From: an uncultured Roseivirga sp. | GTDB taxonomy: Bacteria > Bacteroidota > Bacteroidia > Cytophagales > Cyclobacteriaceae | Assembly (NCBI GenBank): GCA_947493005.1 | Contig: CANLOY010000006.1 | Location: 186,001-250,000 of the forward strand | Length of the DNA: 64,000 nt | Direction: 5' to 3' | Part shown: positions 28,141-35,551 of the stretch, one piece after another | Layout: every line of letters starts with the position of its first letter | Numbering within the stretch: the first letter of the stretch is position 1 | The notes under the pieces: model-generated | The model's database searches: none | Seen by the model: only the letters and a program-made list of their open reading frames with translations | Told to the model about the DNA's origin: nothing | Translations under genes and position numbers: made by a program

Positions 28141-28163
28141 AAAAGGGTGGCTAAGCCACCCTT
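28141..28163 (-). terminator. Hairpin between the small acidic lipoprotein gene and the kinase gene
   Basis: Minus-strand AAGGGTGGC, loop TTA, GCCACCCTT, then TTC: a perfect 9-bp stem starting 3 nt beyond the lipoprotein stop. The kinase start is only about 25 nt further on, so it either ends the small transcript or attenuates read-through into the kinase gene. Confidence 0.75.
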
Positions 28164-28166
28164 AAA

Positions 28167-28373
28167 TTAACCTGGCCCACCCGTTGAACCAGCACCTTCT
28201 TCTTCTTCCTCTTCACCACCATTAGGATCAGATTTAGAGTTCTCTATCTCTGTGTTATCGACTTGCTCTGTTAATACAGGGTCGAAATCCTCACTGTTGT
28301 AAGTACATGAGGTGAATACGGTAAATGCAATAGTGAGTATGATACCCACGAAAATTAGCCTTAACTTTTTCAT
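28167..28373 (-). CDS. Small acidic Gly/Glu-rich lipoprotein, unknown function
   Basis: 68-residue protein from the ATG at 28373 (an in-frame TTG eight codons upstream is less likely). MKKLRLIF opens a signal sequence ending in the lipobox FTSC. The mature part is strongly acidic, with no hydrophobic core, and ends in a run of six Glu followed by GAGSTGGPG. I do not recognise the family. It lies directly upstream of the TPR kinase and is separated from it by a hairpin, so it may be expressed at a higher level than the kinase. A role as a ligand or partner of the kinase's TPR domain is an inference from position. Confidence 0.7.
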   Translation of the reverse strand: MKKLRLIFVGIILTIAFTVFTSCTYNSEDFDPVLTEQVDNTEIENSKSDPNGGEEEEEEGAGSTGGPG

Positions 28374-28702
28374 AGCGTTTTTGTTTAAGGCTTGCATTCG
28401 CAGGTCGCATTCAGGCCATTCCGGGGCGACTCCTTCCCGGCCTTACTCAGCTCCTACAAGCGGTTGAATAAATAAATTACACTTGCAATATCGTCACTGG
28501 GCAAGGGGGGTGCTCTAACGGGAACGTTATAGAACTATTCTTTTAAGTGATAATTTAATTTTTGTGATGAAAGACTAGAACATTGTTTCAAAAAGCATTA
28601 TTTCATATTTTTTTGTAAAAGAAATAATTGATATCTTCCGCAGATTACCACTGACCAAATGAACGTACCGGAACGGTTCCCAATGATTATTGGAAAAGAA
28701 GA
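28374..28702. other. Intergenic region with a GC-rich hairpin and a short upstream ORF
   Basis: This spacer holds, in order: a GC-rich hairpin in the leader of the small lipoprotein gene (28413-28443; AGGCC with GGCCT, and GGG with CCC around a bulge); a 29-nt element shared with another spacer (28512-28540); and a 15-codon ORF overlapping the next gene (28659-28706). I see no consensus -7 box on either strand. Confidence 0.6.
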
Positions 28703-28706
28703 ATGA
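28659..28706 (+). CDS. Possible 15-residue leader ORF upstream of the 723-residue protein gene
   Basis: ATG at 28659, stop TGA at 28704-28706, encoding MNVPERFPMIIGKEE. Its stop overlaps the start of the next gene (ATGA). Such overlap is typical of translational coupling. With 15 codons it may also be chance; no ribosome-binding site is evident. Confidence 0.3.
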   Translation: MNVPERFPMIIGKEE

Positions 28707-30874
28707 GAACCAAGGAAAAAATCTATCTGGGGCACCCCAATTTGAAGAGACTTCTCAGTTCCGTACCTTTTAGGAACTTTCTATCAGACAAATATCAGAC
28801 CAATGATGGATTGGATTGGTATTCCGCTGTATCAGAGTGTTTGTATAAAGCCCTTCGTGCAGACACTGCACCTGATAAAATCAAAGGCGCTTTTCAACAG
28901 TCCAAGCGCTGTACCATTGAAGTCGCCAAACAAATTATCACGCTAGTAGAATTCTATAAAGGCACTGAAGAATCAAAGAAGGTTAATTGGCGCAACTACA
29001 ATATTGTCTTCAATGAAAACACAGATACTTTTAAAAAGTATTTCAGGCAATACAGGATAGAGTTAGCCAAAGATCCTATCAATCCCAATCGACTTGATGG
29101 CCTCTGGACTGTTTACACTTCAAGAGACTGCAACATCTATCGATCATTTCTGGAAATCGATTTTAAAAAGGAGTTACATATTTTCAGACTAATTGGAAAG
29201 AAAGGTGGACTCACCTACTGCGATATTCAGTCCAACGCACATAATAAAAGTATAACTATCAAGGGTGACCTTGAAGGGACTCATTGGCACTACGAACTAC
29301 ATGGTTGCTTCAATAAATTGAGAAACAGCAATATCGACCTCATTCGAGGGCTTGTCACCATAAAGAATCAATCGCAATTGAAAATCAGTCCGGTACTATT
29401 ATGGAAGGCCAATAATCAAAAAATTGCTTTTGAATCTTTAGATGCATCGTTATGGGGTAAAGTAAAGGATTTTGAACCTACCGACACTCCGAATGGAGTA
29501 TACGAAAAGTCACTTTTAATTTATTACCAGTACCTGGCAGAAAACAGTAACAAAGTATTTAAACACAGCCCTACCACACATCTGAGAACCTGGATTAAAA
29601 AATACCTTAAAGAGAAAGGGCGAACACGTTACGACCAATATAAGGCAGTGTTACAATCAAGAGAGTGGATTTCGCTTTCCAGACAGTCCAATGATCATGA
29701 CAAAGTACGGATTTACTACTGGTCATTCGAGTTTCATGCTTTTAAACAGTCCATTATCGCCAAAAGAACCATGCGTCAGGGTGAATACACTGAGACCGAA
29801 TACGTAGGAGAAATGAAATTCCACAATGACAGATTTTGGGTCGAATTCGAAACCAGTGGACACCAGAAAAAGATCATGCTTCTCAGGTCCACCGAAAACT
29901 CATACCCAGATAGCCTGTACTTCTTAGCCATGGGATCAGCCTCCTTTATTAGTTTCAGCAATGACCCTGGTGATATGCTGACAGAAATAGTGTTACCCAA
30001 GGATCACCTACCAACCAAATATCACAGGCGGTACGACCTCAGCTACAATGAGTTTAAAAATCTGACCAAGATTCCTTTAGACCTAAGACTTTATCTCAAC
30101 CATAGTGATAACGCAATCCTAAGTTTCGACAATCCTAATTCAGTTAAGTCTAACTTGCAAAAGCAAATGGCCGCCACCGCCTATGCTGGTTTATATCATG
30201 TATATGTTTATCACCGCTTCCTCAAAGAGCCTTATCGTCTTTCTCGTTTTTCTTTAAAAATTGATAAACTGGCAGTCGCACATTTAAATAAGGCAGATAT
30301 TGAAGAACCTGAAGCTCAGCACTTATATCATGGACTGGCAGAAGAATCAAACAAAAACCTACAGATAGCACTCAAGCATTTAACTGGTAGTCATCCACCT
30401 TATAAAAAACAGTTCTCACTGGAAGCTCGAATCATTATTGATAGCAGTAGAGGCCATAAAAAGAGAGCTATGATGACTGGTATCATTTCTGATGCAGATA
30501 AGGACAGCAAACCCATGGGCATGCCCTGTCTCCTCGTTCGAATAGACAACTATCAAAAGGACTTTTCTGAATTTGAGGACCAATTCAAATCTATTCTGGA
30601 AGGAACCGATTTCAAAGGAATCCCTGCCCCTATGGCGCATTGCCTTCCGCACCACAATGAATATGTTTTACTGGAAGAACTACTATGGAAACGAAAGAGG
30701 ACCTTTCTGGAAAGTAGATTTGCCAAGTTTATGACTCAACAAAAACCAGGTCAGGCAAACTTTTTGAAAACGTACTTCGAAATTTTAGGAGGAGTTTTCT
30801 ACAGTGATTACTCCAGAGAAAACCAAAGAATAGAAAACTTCTTAAAAGATAGTCCAGAGACCAATTTAAATTAA
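28703..30874 (+). CDS. Protein of unknown function with three apparent beta-rich repeats
   Basis: 723-residue soluble protein with no signal peptide or membrane segment; I do not recognise the family. The N-terminal 120 residues look helical (HPNLKRLLSSVPFRNFL, DWYSAVSECLYKALRAD). Three beta-strand-rich segments follow, at about 131-235 (DGLWTVYTSRDCNIYRSFLE), 320-435 (RIYYWSFEFHAFKQS) and 494-620 (AGLYHVYVYHRFLKEPYRLS). Each opens with an aromatic strand, then an I/F-x-S/F-x-L/F-x-I strand and later a Y-x-G turn. Helical linkers separate them (THLRTWIKKYLKEKG, FKNLTKI). No nuclease, NTPase or TIR signature is visible. It stands alone between minus-strand genes, with codon use like its neighbours. 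Confidence 0.75.
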   Translation: MRTKEKIYLGHPNLKRLLSSVPFRNFLSDKYQTNDGLDWYSAVSECLYKALRADTAPDKIKGAFQQSKRCTIEVAKQIITLVEFYKGTEESKKVNWRNYNIVFNENTDTFKKYFRQYRIELAKDPINPNRLDGLWTVYTSRDCNIYRSFLEIDFKKELHIFRLIGKKGGLTYCDIQSNAHNKSITIKGDLEGTHWHYELHGCFNKLRNSNIDLIRGLVTIKNQSQLKISPVLLWKANNQKIAFESLDASLWGKVKDFEPTDTPNGVYEKSLLIYYQYLAENSNKVFKHSPTTHLRTWIKKYLKEKGRTRYDQYKAVLQSREWISLSRQSNDHDKVRIYYWSFEFHAFKQSIIAKRTMRQGEYTETEYVGEMKFHNDRFWVEFETSGHQKKIMLLRSTENSYPDSLYFLAMGSASFISFSNDPGDMLTEIVLPKDHLPTKYHRRYDLSYNEFKNLTKIPLDLRLYLNHSDNAILSFDNPNSVKSNLQKQMAATAYAGLYHVYVYHRFLKEPYRLSRFSLKIDKLAVAHLNKADIEEPEAQHLYHGLAEESNKNLQIALKHLTGSHPPYKKQFSLEARIIIDSSRGHKKRAMMTGIISDADKDSKPMGMPCLLVRIDNYQKDFSEFEDQFKSILEGTDFKGIPAPMAHCLPHHNEYVLLEELLWKRKRTFLESRFAKFMTQQKPGQANFLKTYFEILGGVFYSDYSRENQRIENFLKDSPETNLN

Positions 30875-31091
30875 TACCCTATAGTGATAGAGTCAGGACA
30901 AAACGCATATTAAAATAACCCGACTCTATGCACCACAGGTATTGTGTAATTTATTATTTACTTACTAATTCAGTACGTCAAAGAACTATGCATCGATCAT
31001 TTCGTGTATTAATGATCTGCAGTTGATTAACAGGTTAGTATTTAGTAAATGGTTGAAATTGAGTATTAGACCAATTGGGTCGGTAATAAAT

Positions 31092-31123
31092 GAAAAAGCC
31101 TCAAGAAGTTAATCTTGAGGCTT
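31092..31123 (-). terminator. Terminator of the 194-residue acidic protein gene
   Basis: 11-bp perfect stem, AAGCCTCAAGA (31096-31106) and TCTTGAGGCTT (31113-31123), 6-nt loop, followed on the minus strand by TTTTTCATTTATT. It lies 8 nt beyond the stop codon. Confidence 0.85.
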
Positions 31124-31130
31124 AATTTGG

Positions 31131-31715
31131 CTATATGGATAATGCTCCGATTGCCAGACTTGCACTATCCCTGGAAAGAAAATCGGCAATCATTGTTTTT
31201 TCACTTTCCTGGATTTCTCTTCCACTAAGTTCTTTCCTATCTAATGCCCTGAAAATGGAAGTTACAATTTCATCTTCGGGAGTTGCTTCATCAAAAGCTT
31301 GTTCTACACAGAAAGCTTTAAAATATCTTTTGAAATAAACCCTTAGTAATGTTTTATCATTTATGTCAGAACCAGCAATTGCACTTTCTATCATTGATTC
31401 CATAAAATCCTCAATTACTAAATCTGCTGTTTTGACGATATCCGAGAAACATTCTTCAGTTTCGAAACTGAATACGCATCTCTCCTCCAGCATTCCAGAA
31501 CAAGGTATATCTGGGCTACTTGTATTTGCACACACAAGGTCCATTTCATCTACAATAGAAAGCATCTTAGCCTCTACATTTAAAAATTCGAGTATAAGCT
31601 GCCTCATCAAGTAGGAGTACAAATAAGTATCACTATCATTGGTAACAATGCCTTCAGGGGTAATCTGAGCCATGTTCACTGGCCCCATACTAATTCCGTA
31701 ATAAGTCTTCTTCAT
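31131..31715 (-). CDS. Acidic protein of unknown function, 194 residues
   Basis: I do not recognise this protein. It is soluble, strongly acidic, mostly helical by eye and has no signal peptide (MKKTYYGISMGPVNMAQ is not hydrophobic enough). Cysteines cluster at about residues 62-90 (VCANTSSPDIPC, EERC, EECF) in a spacing that matches no zinc motif I know. The C-terminal half (LLRVYFKRYFKAFCVEQAF, ESEKTMIADFLSRDSASL) looks like helical hairpins. It is monocistronic with its own terminator. Upstream are a 29-nt element shared with the small lipoprotein gene and a leader copy of its terminator arm. It lies next to rnpB. Confidence 0.65.
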   Translation of the reverse strand: MKKTYYGISMGPVNMAQITPEGIVTNDSDTYLYSYLMRQLILEFLNVEAKMLSIVDEMDLVCANTSSPDIPCSGMLEERCVFSFETEECFSDIVKTADLVIEDFMESMIESAIAGSDINDKTLLRVYFKRYFKAFCVEQAFDEATPEDEIVTSIFRALDRKELSGREIQESEKTMIADFLSRDSASLAIGALSI

Positions 31716-31930
31716 GAGCTGAAATGATTTAGAGTTTTAGATTAGTTCCTTAAGCCTCAAGAAGGTCATCAAAGAAGATTAAGGACACTGTAAAATTCAG
31801 AATTACAGGAGCTCTAATGGGGAGGATGTAGAATTATCCGATAAAGGATATGAATTCGACAATATAAATGTAGAAATCACCGACAAGACATAAATAAATT
31901 TCCAGTGTACGGTATTGATTCTGGATGTAC

Positions 31931-31938
31931 TACCTTTG
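31931..31938 (+). promoter_or_regulatory. rnpB -7 promoter box
   Basis: TACCTTTG fits TAnnTTTG and ends 6 nt before the first base of the P1 helix of RNase P RNA. No clear TTTG lies 19-20 nt upstream. Confidence 0.65.
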
Positions 31939-31943
31939 TAAGC

Positions 31944-32258
31944 AAACAAGCTGTCTTATCGCTTCGACTTGTCGAAGAGGAAAGTCCGGGCACCATAGGG
32001 AAGCATAGCGGCTAACGGCCGCCTTCTGATTTTCAATCAGAACGGACAAGTGCAACAGAAAGAATGTACAGGTAATGCTGTAGTGAAATCAGGTAAACTC
32101 TATGCGGTGAAATGCCACGTAAACCTGTGCTTGAGGGTCCCCGCCCGATGCAGGTGGGTAGGCAGATTGATCATAACGGTAACGTTATGGCTAGATAAAT
32201 GATAAGAACGTTTCGCTTGCGAAATAGGACAGAACCCGGCTTATAGGCTTGTTTTTTT
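31944..32258 (+). ncRNA. rnpB: RNase P RNA (bacterial class A)
   Basis: Catalytic RNA that trims tRNA 5' leaders. The 5' conserved region reads GAGGAAAGTCCGGGC (P3/P4 side) and the 3' region ACAGAACCCGGCTTATAGGC (P4 and the CCA-contact side). Helix P1 forms from AAACAAGC (31944-31951) and GCTTGTTT (32247-32254), followed by more T residues, so the RNA carries its own terminator-like end. Ends are set from P1 and are good to a few bases. Confidence 0.95.
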
Positions 32259-32260
32259 AT

Positions 32261-32306
32261 AAAGGTCGTGGCAAACTATTTGTTTAGATTGTTACGACCT
32301 TTTATT
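32261..32306 (+). terminator. Hairpin after rnpB
   Basis: 9-bp perfect stem AAAGGTCGT (32261-32269) and ACGACCTTT (32294-32302) with a 24-nt loop, followed by TATTATTG. It can act as a second terminator for rnpB, or lie in the leader of the following regulator gene. Confidence 0.6.
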
Positions 32307-32324
32307 ATTGACAAAATTTAAATT

Positions 32325-33479
32325 ATGGCAAAGATTCTGATCATTGATGATGAACAAAGTATAAGAAGCACTTTAAGAGAGATTCTTGAATACGAAAAAT
32401 ACACAATTGACGAAGCGAAAGATGGTCAGGAAGGTTTAGAAAAACTGATTGCCAATAAATACGACATTGCCCTTTGCGATGTTAAAATGCCAAAAATGGA
32501 TGGCATAGAGCTGCTCGAGCGGGTTCAAATGGCAGGAATTGACACCCAATTCATCATGATCTCGGCTCATGGCACCATAGAAACCGCAGTAGATGCCACT
32601 AAAATGGGAGCGTTCGATTTTGTACCAAAGCCGCCAGATTTGAACCGTTTGTTGCTAACAGTAAAAAATGCACTTGATAAGAGTTCGCTTGTTACTGAAA
32701 CTAAAACCTTAAAGAAAAAGCTGTCCAAGCGATATGAAATGGTGGGCGAATCTTCTTCACTTTCTGAAGTAAAGGAAATGATGGACAAGGTAGGCCCTAC
32801 CGATGCCAGGGTTTTGATAACCGGACCAAATGGAAGTGGAAAAGAACTTGTTGCAAGAGGTATTCACGAACGAAGCAATAGATCAAGCGCACCTTTTATT
32901 GAAGTAAACTGTGCGGCTATTCCAGCCGAACTAATAGAAAGTGAGTTATTTGGCCACGAAAAAGGAGCTTTTACCTCTGCCCATAAACAGCGAATTGGAA
33001 AGTTTGAACAGGCCAATGACGGCACTTTGTTTCTTGATGAAATCGGAGACATGAGCCTATCTGCTCAGGCCAAAGTATTAAGAGCGCTACAGGAACATAA
33101 GATCACGAGAGTTGGTGGTGATAAAGATATTAATGTCAATGTGCGAGTACTTGCTGCAACTAATAAGGACTTAAGGAAGGAAATTGAAGAGAACAACTTC
33201 CGAGAAGACCTTTACCACAGGTTGAGTGTAATCTTAATTCAAGTACCTCCATTGAAGGAGCGCAAGGATGACATCCCACTTTTAGTAGATAAATTCCTGG
33301 ATGACATTGCGCATGAATACGGTACTAAGAAAAAGACTGTAACCGAAGATGGATTCAAAGCCCTTCAGGCATACGATTGGTCTGGAAATATCAGAGAACT
33401 TCGGAATGTAACCGAAAGGCTGGTAATCATGTGCGGTGAAAGCATTAATGAAGAAGACGTGAAGAAGTATTTAGTCTGA
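32325..33479 (+). CDS. NtrC-type response regulator with sigma-54 interaction domain, no DNA-binding domain
   Basis: 384 residues. The receiver domain (1-120) has IDDEQS, phospho-acceptor Asp in [14 protein letters not shown], and Lys in VPKPPD. The AAA+ domain (about 140-370) has Walker A GPNGSGKE, Walker [21 protein letters not shown] and [11 protein letters not shown]. The loop that touches sigma-54 reads GAFTSA instead of the usual GAFTGA. The protein ends at [11 protein letters not shown], right after the AAA+ lid, so the C-terminal Fis-type helix-turn-helix is missing; typical relatives have about 450 residues. It may work from solution or with a partner. No kinase gene is adjacent. Confidence 0.9.
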   Translation: MAKILIIDDEQSIRSTLREILEYEKYTIDEAKDGQEGLEKLIANKYDIALCDVKMPKMDGIELLERVQMAGIDTQFIMISAHGTIETAVDATKMGAFDFVPKPPDLNRLLLTVKNALDKSSLVTETKTLKKKLSKRYEMVGESSSLSEVKEMMDKVGPTDARVLITGPNGSGKELVARGIHERSNRSSAPFIEVNCAAIPAELIESELFGHEKGAFTSAHKQRIGKFEQANDGTLFLDEIGDMSLSAQAKVLRALQEHKITRVGGDKDINVNVRVLAATNKDLRKEIEENNFREDLYHRLSVILIQVPPLKERKDDIPLLVDKFLDDIAHEYGTKKKTVTEDGFKALQAYDWSGNIRELRNVTERLVIMCGESINEEDVKKYLV

Positions 33480-33481
33480 AA

Positions 33482-33622
33482 TCAGAACTGACCTTCTTTC
33501 TTTTCCTTCTTTTCTTCTTTTTTGTCCACTTTAGCATAAGCAGGGCATATTTGCTGTGCACAAGATGTAATGCCTAAAAAAGCTATTGCTACTGCTGCTA
33601 TGAAGATTTTATTTCTTTTCAT
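33482..33622 (-). CDS. Small lipoprotein with CPAYA motif, 46 residues
   Basis: Hand-translated from the ATG at 33622: a short basic N-terminus, a hydrophobic core (IFIAAVAIAFLG) and the lipobox ITSC. QQICPAYA follows, then a Lys/Glu-rich tail to the stop at 33482. Similar tiny lipoproteins with SC...CPAY are common in Bacteroidota but have no known role. A TAAATTTG box lies upstream (33639-33646). It is convergent with the sigma-54 regulator gene, with 2 nt between the stops. Confidence 0.75.
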   Translation of the reverse strand: MKRNKIFIAAVAIAFLGITSCAQQICPAYAKVDKKEEKKEKKEGQF

Positions 33623-33638
33623 CTGTTTAAATCTAAGA

Positions 33639-33646
33639 CAAATTTA
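33639..33646 (-). promoter_or_regulatory. -7 box of the small CPAYA lipoprotein gene
   Basis: Minus-strand TAAATTTG fits TAnnTTTG, 17 nt from the ATG at 33622, giving a leader of about 10 nt. No matching TTTG at the usual spacing. Confidence 0.4.
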
Positions 33647-33716
33647 AAAATTAACTTCTAACTAAGAAGTTTTACGTGTGCTATCTTAAGCCAAACGTGG
33701 TTTACTCAATAATATT

Positions 33717-34706
33717 TCAGTAAACCATCAGGTTACAACCACGCACTTCAGAGTTATCTATTCTACCTTTTACCTCAAAGCTTCCATCCTCATTGACCAT
33801 TCCCAAATCCTTGGTTTCAATAAAAGCGCAAGTATTAAAGTTTGCCAGATCGATGATATTGAGACCTCCATTTCTCTCCTTTAAAGGGTAGTGCAACGGA
33901 TCATTTAAATCTCTGGCCATCACTTTCATAGTACGCATTGGCGTAAAAATACCCTCCCCTTTTGAGTAAGCCTGGGAAAACAATTCGGTCATACCATATT
34001 CAGAATGTATAGCATTTACACCAAATGTATCTTTCAAAATACTATGCACATCTTTTCTGATCATCTCTTCTCTTTTCCCCTTCATCCCTCCTGTTTCCAT
34101 TACAATTAGTTCGGGGAAGTCTACTTTAAAGTTTTCAGCAAAATCCAGCAAACCAAAAGTCACCCCAAGTAGAAGCGTTTTCTTACCTCCCTCCTTTAAT
34201 TTCTCCAAATGCTGCTTTAGTTGCTCATGCTCATTTAAATAAAAGCCTGATTCAGGGGTATTACTTTTTTTAATAAAAAAGTCAGCCATGGTTATCAAAC
34301 CTGAATTCCCTCTTTCTAAATATGATGGAAGCAGCGCAAGTACCGCAAAGCCCTCAATAGGGCCGTAAGATTCTTCAAAACCAGATAGACTATTCCTTAA
34401 GTAGAAATTTACGTCTCTTACTTCGTGTTTACTGGTAGTCTGATTGGTAGTTCCACTACTTTCGAAAACCTGTATTGCATCCCATTCTCCACTCTTTACA
34501 TTTTTAGTCTTAAAAAATTCTATAGGTAGAAATGGAATGTCATTAACATGGGTAACATTATCAGGTTTTTTGCCAAGTGCGGTTGAAAACGCTCTGTAAA
34601 CAGAGTTCAGCCGATATTGAAATTCAAATATTTCCAATGCCAGCCCATCAAATGTTAAGGAGTTTACAGAAAATATTCTTTGATATAAACTATTGATATC
34701 GGGCAT
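33717..34706 (-). CDS. LuxE/PaaK-like acyl-protein synthetase
   Basis: 329-residue member of the ANL-related LuxE family, which activates acyl groups with ATP. Visible features: FLPIEFFKTKNVKSG, the phosphate-loop-like VFESSGTTNQTTSKH, ALLPSYLERGNSGL, VMETGGMKGKREEMIR and IHSEYGMTELFSQAY, followed by the C-terminal GRIDNSEVRGCNLMVY. Relatives in Bacteroidota are often annotated as acyl transferases of unknown substrate. It is a single gene, divergent from the lipoprotein gene at 34774 with a 67-nt spacer. No luciferase or LuxCD genes are nearby, so bioluminescence is not implied. Confidence 0.82.
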   Translation of the reverse strand: MPDINSLYQRIFSVNSLTFDGLALEIFEFQYRLNSVYRAFSTALGKKPDNVTHVNDIPFLPIEFFKTKNVKSGEWDAIQVFESSGTTNQTTSKHEVRDVNFYLRNSLSGFEESYGPIEGFAVLALLPSYLERGNSGLITMADFFIKKSNTPESGFYLNEHEQLKQHLEKLKEGGKKTLLLGVTFGLLDFAENFKVDFPELIVMETGGMKGKREEMIRKDVHSILKDTFGVNAIHSEYGMTELFSQAYSKGEGIFTPMRTMKVMARDLNDPLHYPLKERNGGLNIIDLANFNTCAFIETKDLGMVNEDGSFEVKGRIDNSEVRGCNLMVY

Positions 34707-34773
34707 GCGTTATTCAACAAGACAAACAATTAGGGCAAATATTGCTATAATTGTACTCTTTTAAATGCTTTGA

Positions 34774-35535
34774 ATGAGAAATAGACACTTTCTAAAATAT
34801 TTAATGGTGGTATTGGTGGTTTTAACAGCATTTGCAAGCTGCAACAGGCCTCCAGACTTGCCAGATACTCCCAGTATTAGCTTCGAAAGGGTAACATTTG
34901 AAATCAGAAATGAAGGAGATCCGCTTTTCGAAGAAAATGTATTAAGTCTATCTTTCAATGTTCAGGATGGAAATGGGGATTTGGGTTTAGATGGTACAGA
35001 AGACAATGCTCCTTATAATACATTTAATCTGATTACAGACAACGGAAACTTTGTAGAGTTTGGAGACAGACCAACAGACCCACCTTTTTCCTGCCTCCAT
35101 TATGTAATTGAGGATGCAGAGAACACCGATCTAAACAATGATGGCGATCTGCAAGACACCTTATTGATAGATTTCAATGAGAACCAATTCAATATTGAAG
35201 TTGACTTTCTGGTAAAAGTAAACGACACTTTTGAAGAACTTGAAATGAGAGCTCAACCGAGAGGAAGCGCAAATGAAAGAACATTTTGTGGCATCTCCTT
35301 TGACGGACGTTTCCCTTGCCTTTCAAATGAAGATAACCCTTGTGACTTCATTAGGAATAATGACAGACCAATTGAAGGCGTGATCACTTATGAAATGAAT
35401 TCGGGATTGTTTCTACCTATCTTCAGAAATGAAACTTTGAAGTTAAGGTTCAAAATTCGAGATAGGGCATTAAACGTTAGCAACGTTGCCGAAAGTACCG
35501 AGTTTACACTTCAGGATATTAGAATTTCAAACTAA
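34774..35535 (+). CDS. Conserved lipoprotein of unknown function
   Basis: 253-residue lipoprotein: hydrophobic signal (YLMVVLVVLTAFASC) with the lipobox FASC, then NRPPDLPDTPSI. The mature part is beta-rich with acidic, possibly calcium-binding loops (VQDGNGDLGLDGTEDNAP, NTDLNNDGDLQD), as in Ig-like domains. Two Cys pairs (SCLH; CGIS...PCLSNEDNPC) may form disulfides. I recognise the type (surface or periplasmic lipoprotein common in Cytophagales) but not a function. It is convergent with the E1 gene, with 16 nt between stops. Confidence 0.7.
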   Translation: MRNRHFLKYLMVVLVVLTAFASCNRPPDLPDTPSISFERVTFEIRNEGDPLFEENVLSLSFNVQDGNGDLGLDGTEDNAPYNTFNLITDNGNFVEFGDRPTDPPFSCLHYVIEDAENTDLNNDGDLQDTLLIDFNENQFNIEVDFLVKVNDTFEELEMRAQPRGSANERTFCGISFDGRFPCLSNEDNPCDFIRNNDRPIEGVITYEMNSGLFLPIFRNETLKLRFKIRDRALNVSNVAESTEFTLQDIRISN

Positions 35536-35551
35536 TTCTCAAAGTAGCTCT

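Noticed and set aside
30887..30929. 8-bp inverted repeat ATAGAGTC/GACTCTAT after the 723-residue protein gene
   Set aside because: The loop is 27 nt and no T-run follows, so calling a terminator is not justified.
33717..34706. A bioluminescence (lux) locus
   Set aside because: LuxE-like homology alone; no luciferase or LuxC/LuxD genes nearby.
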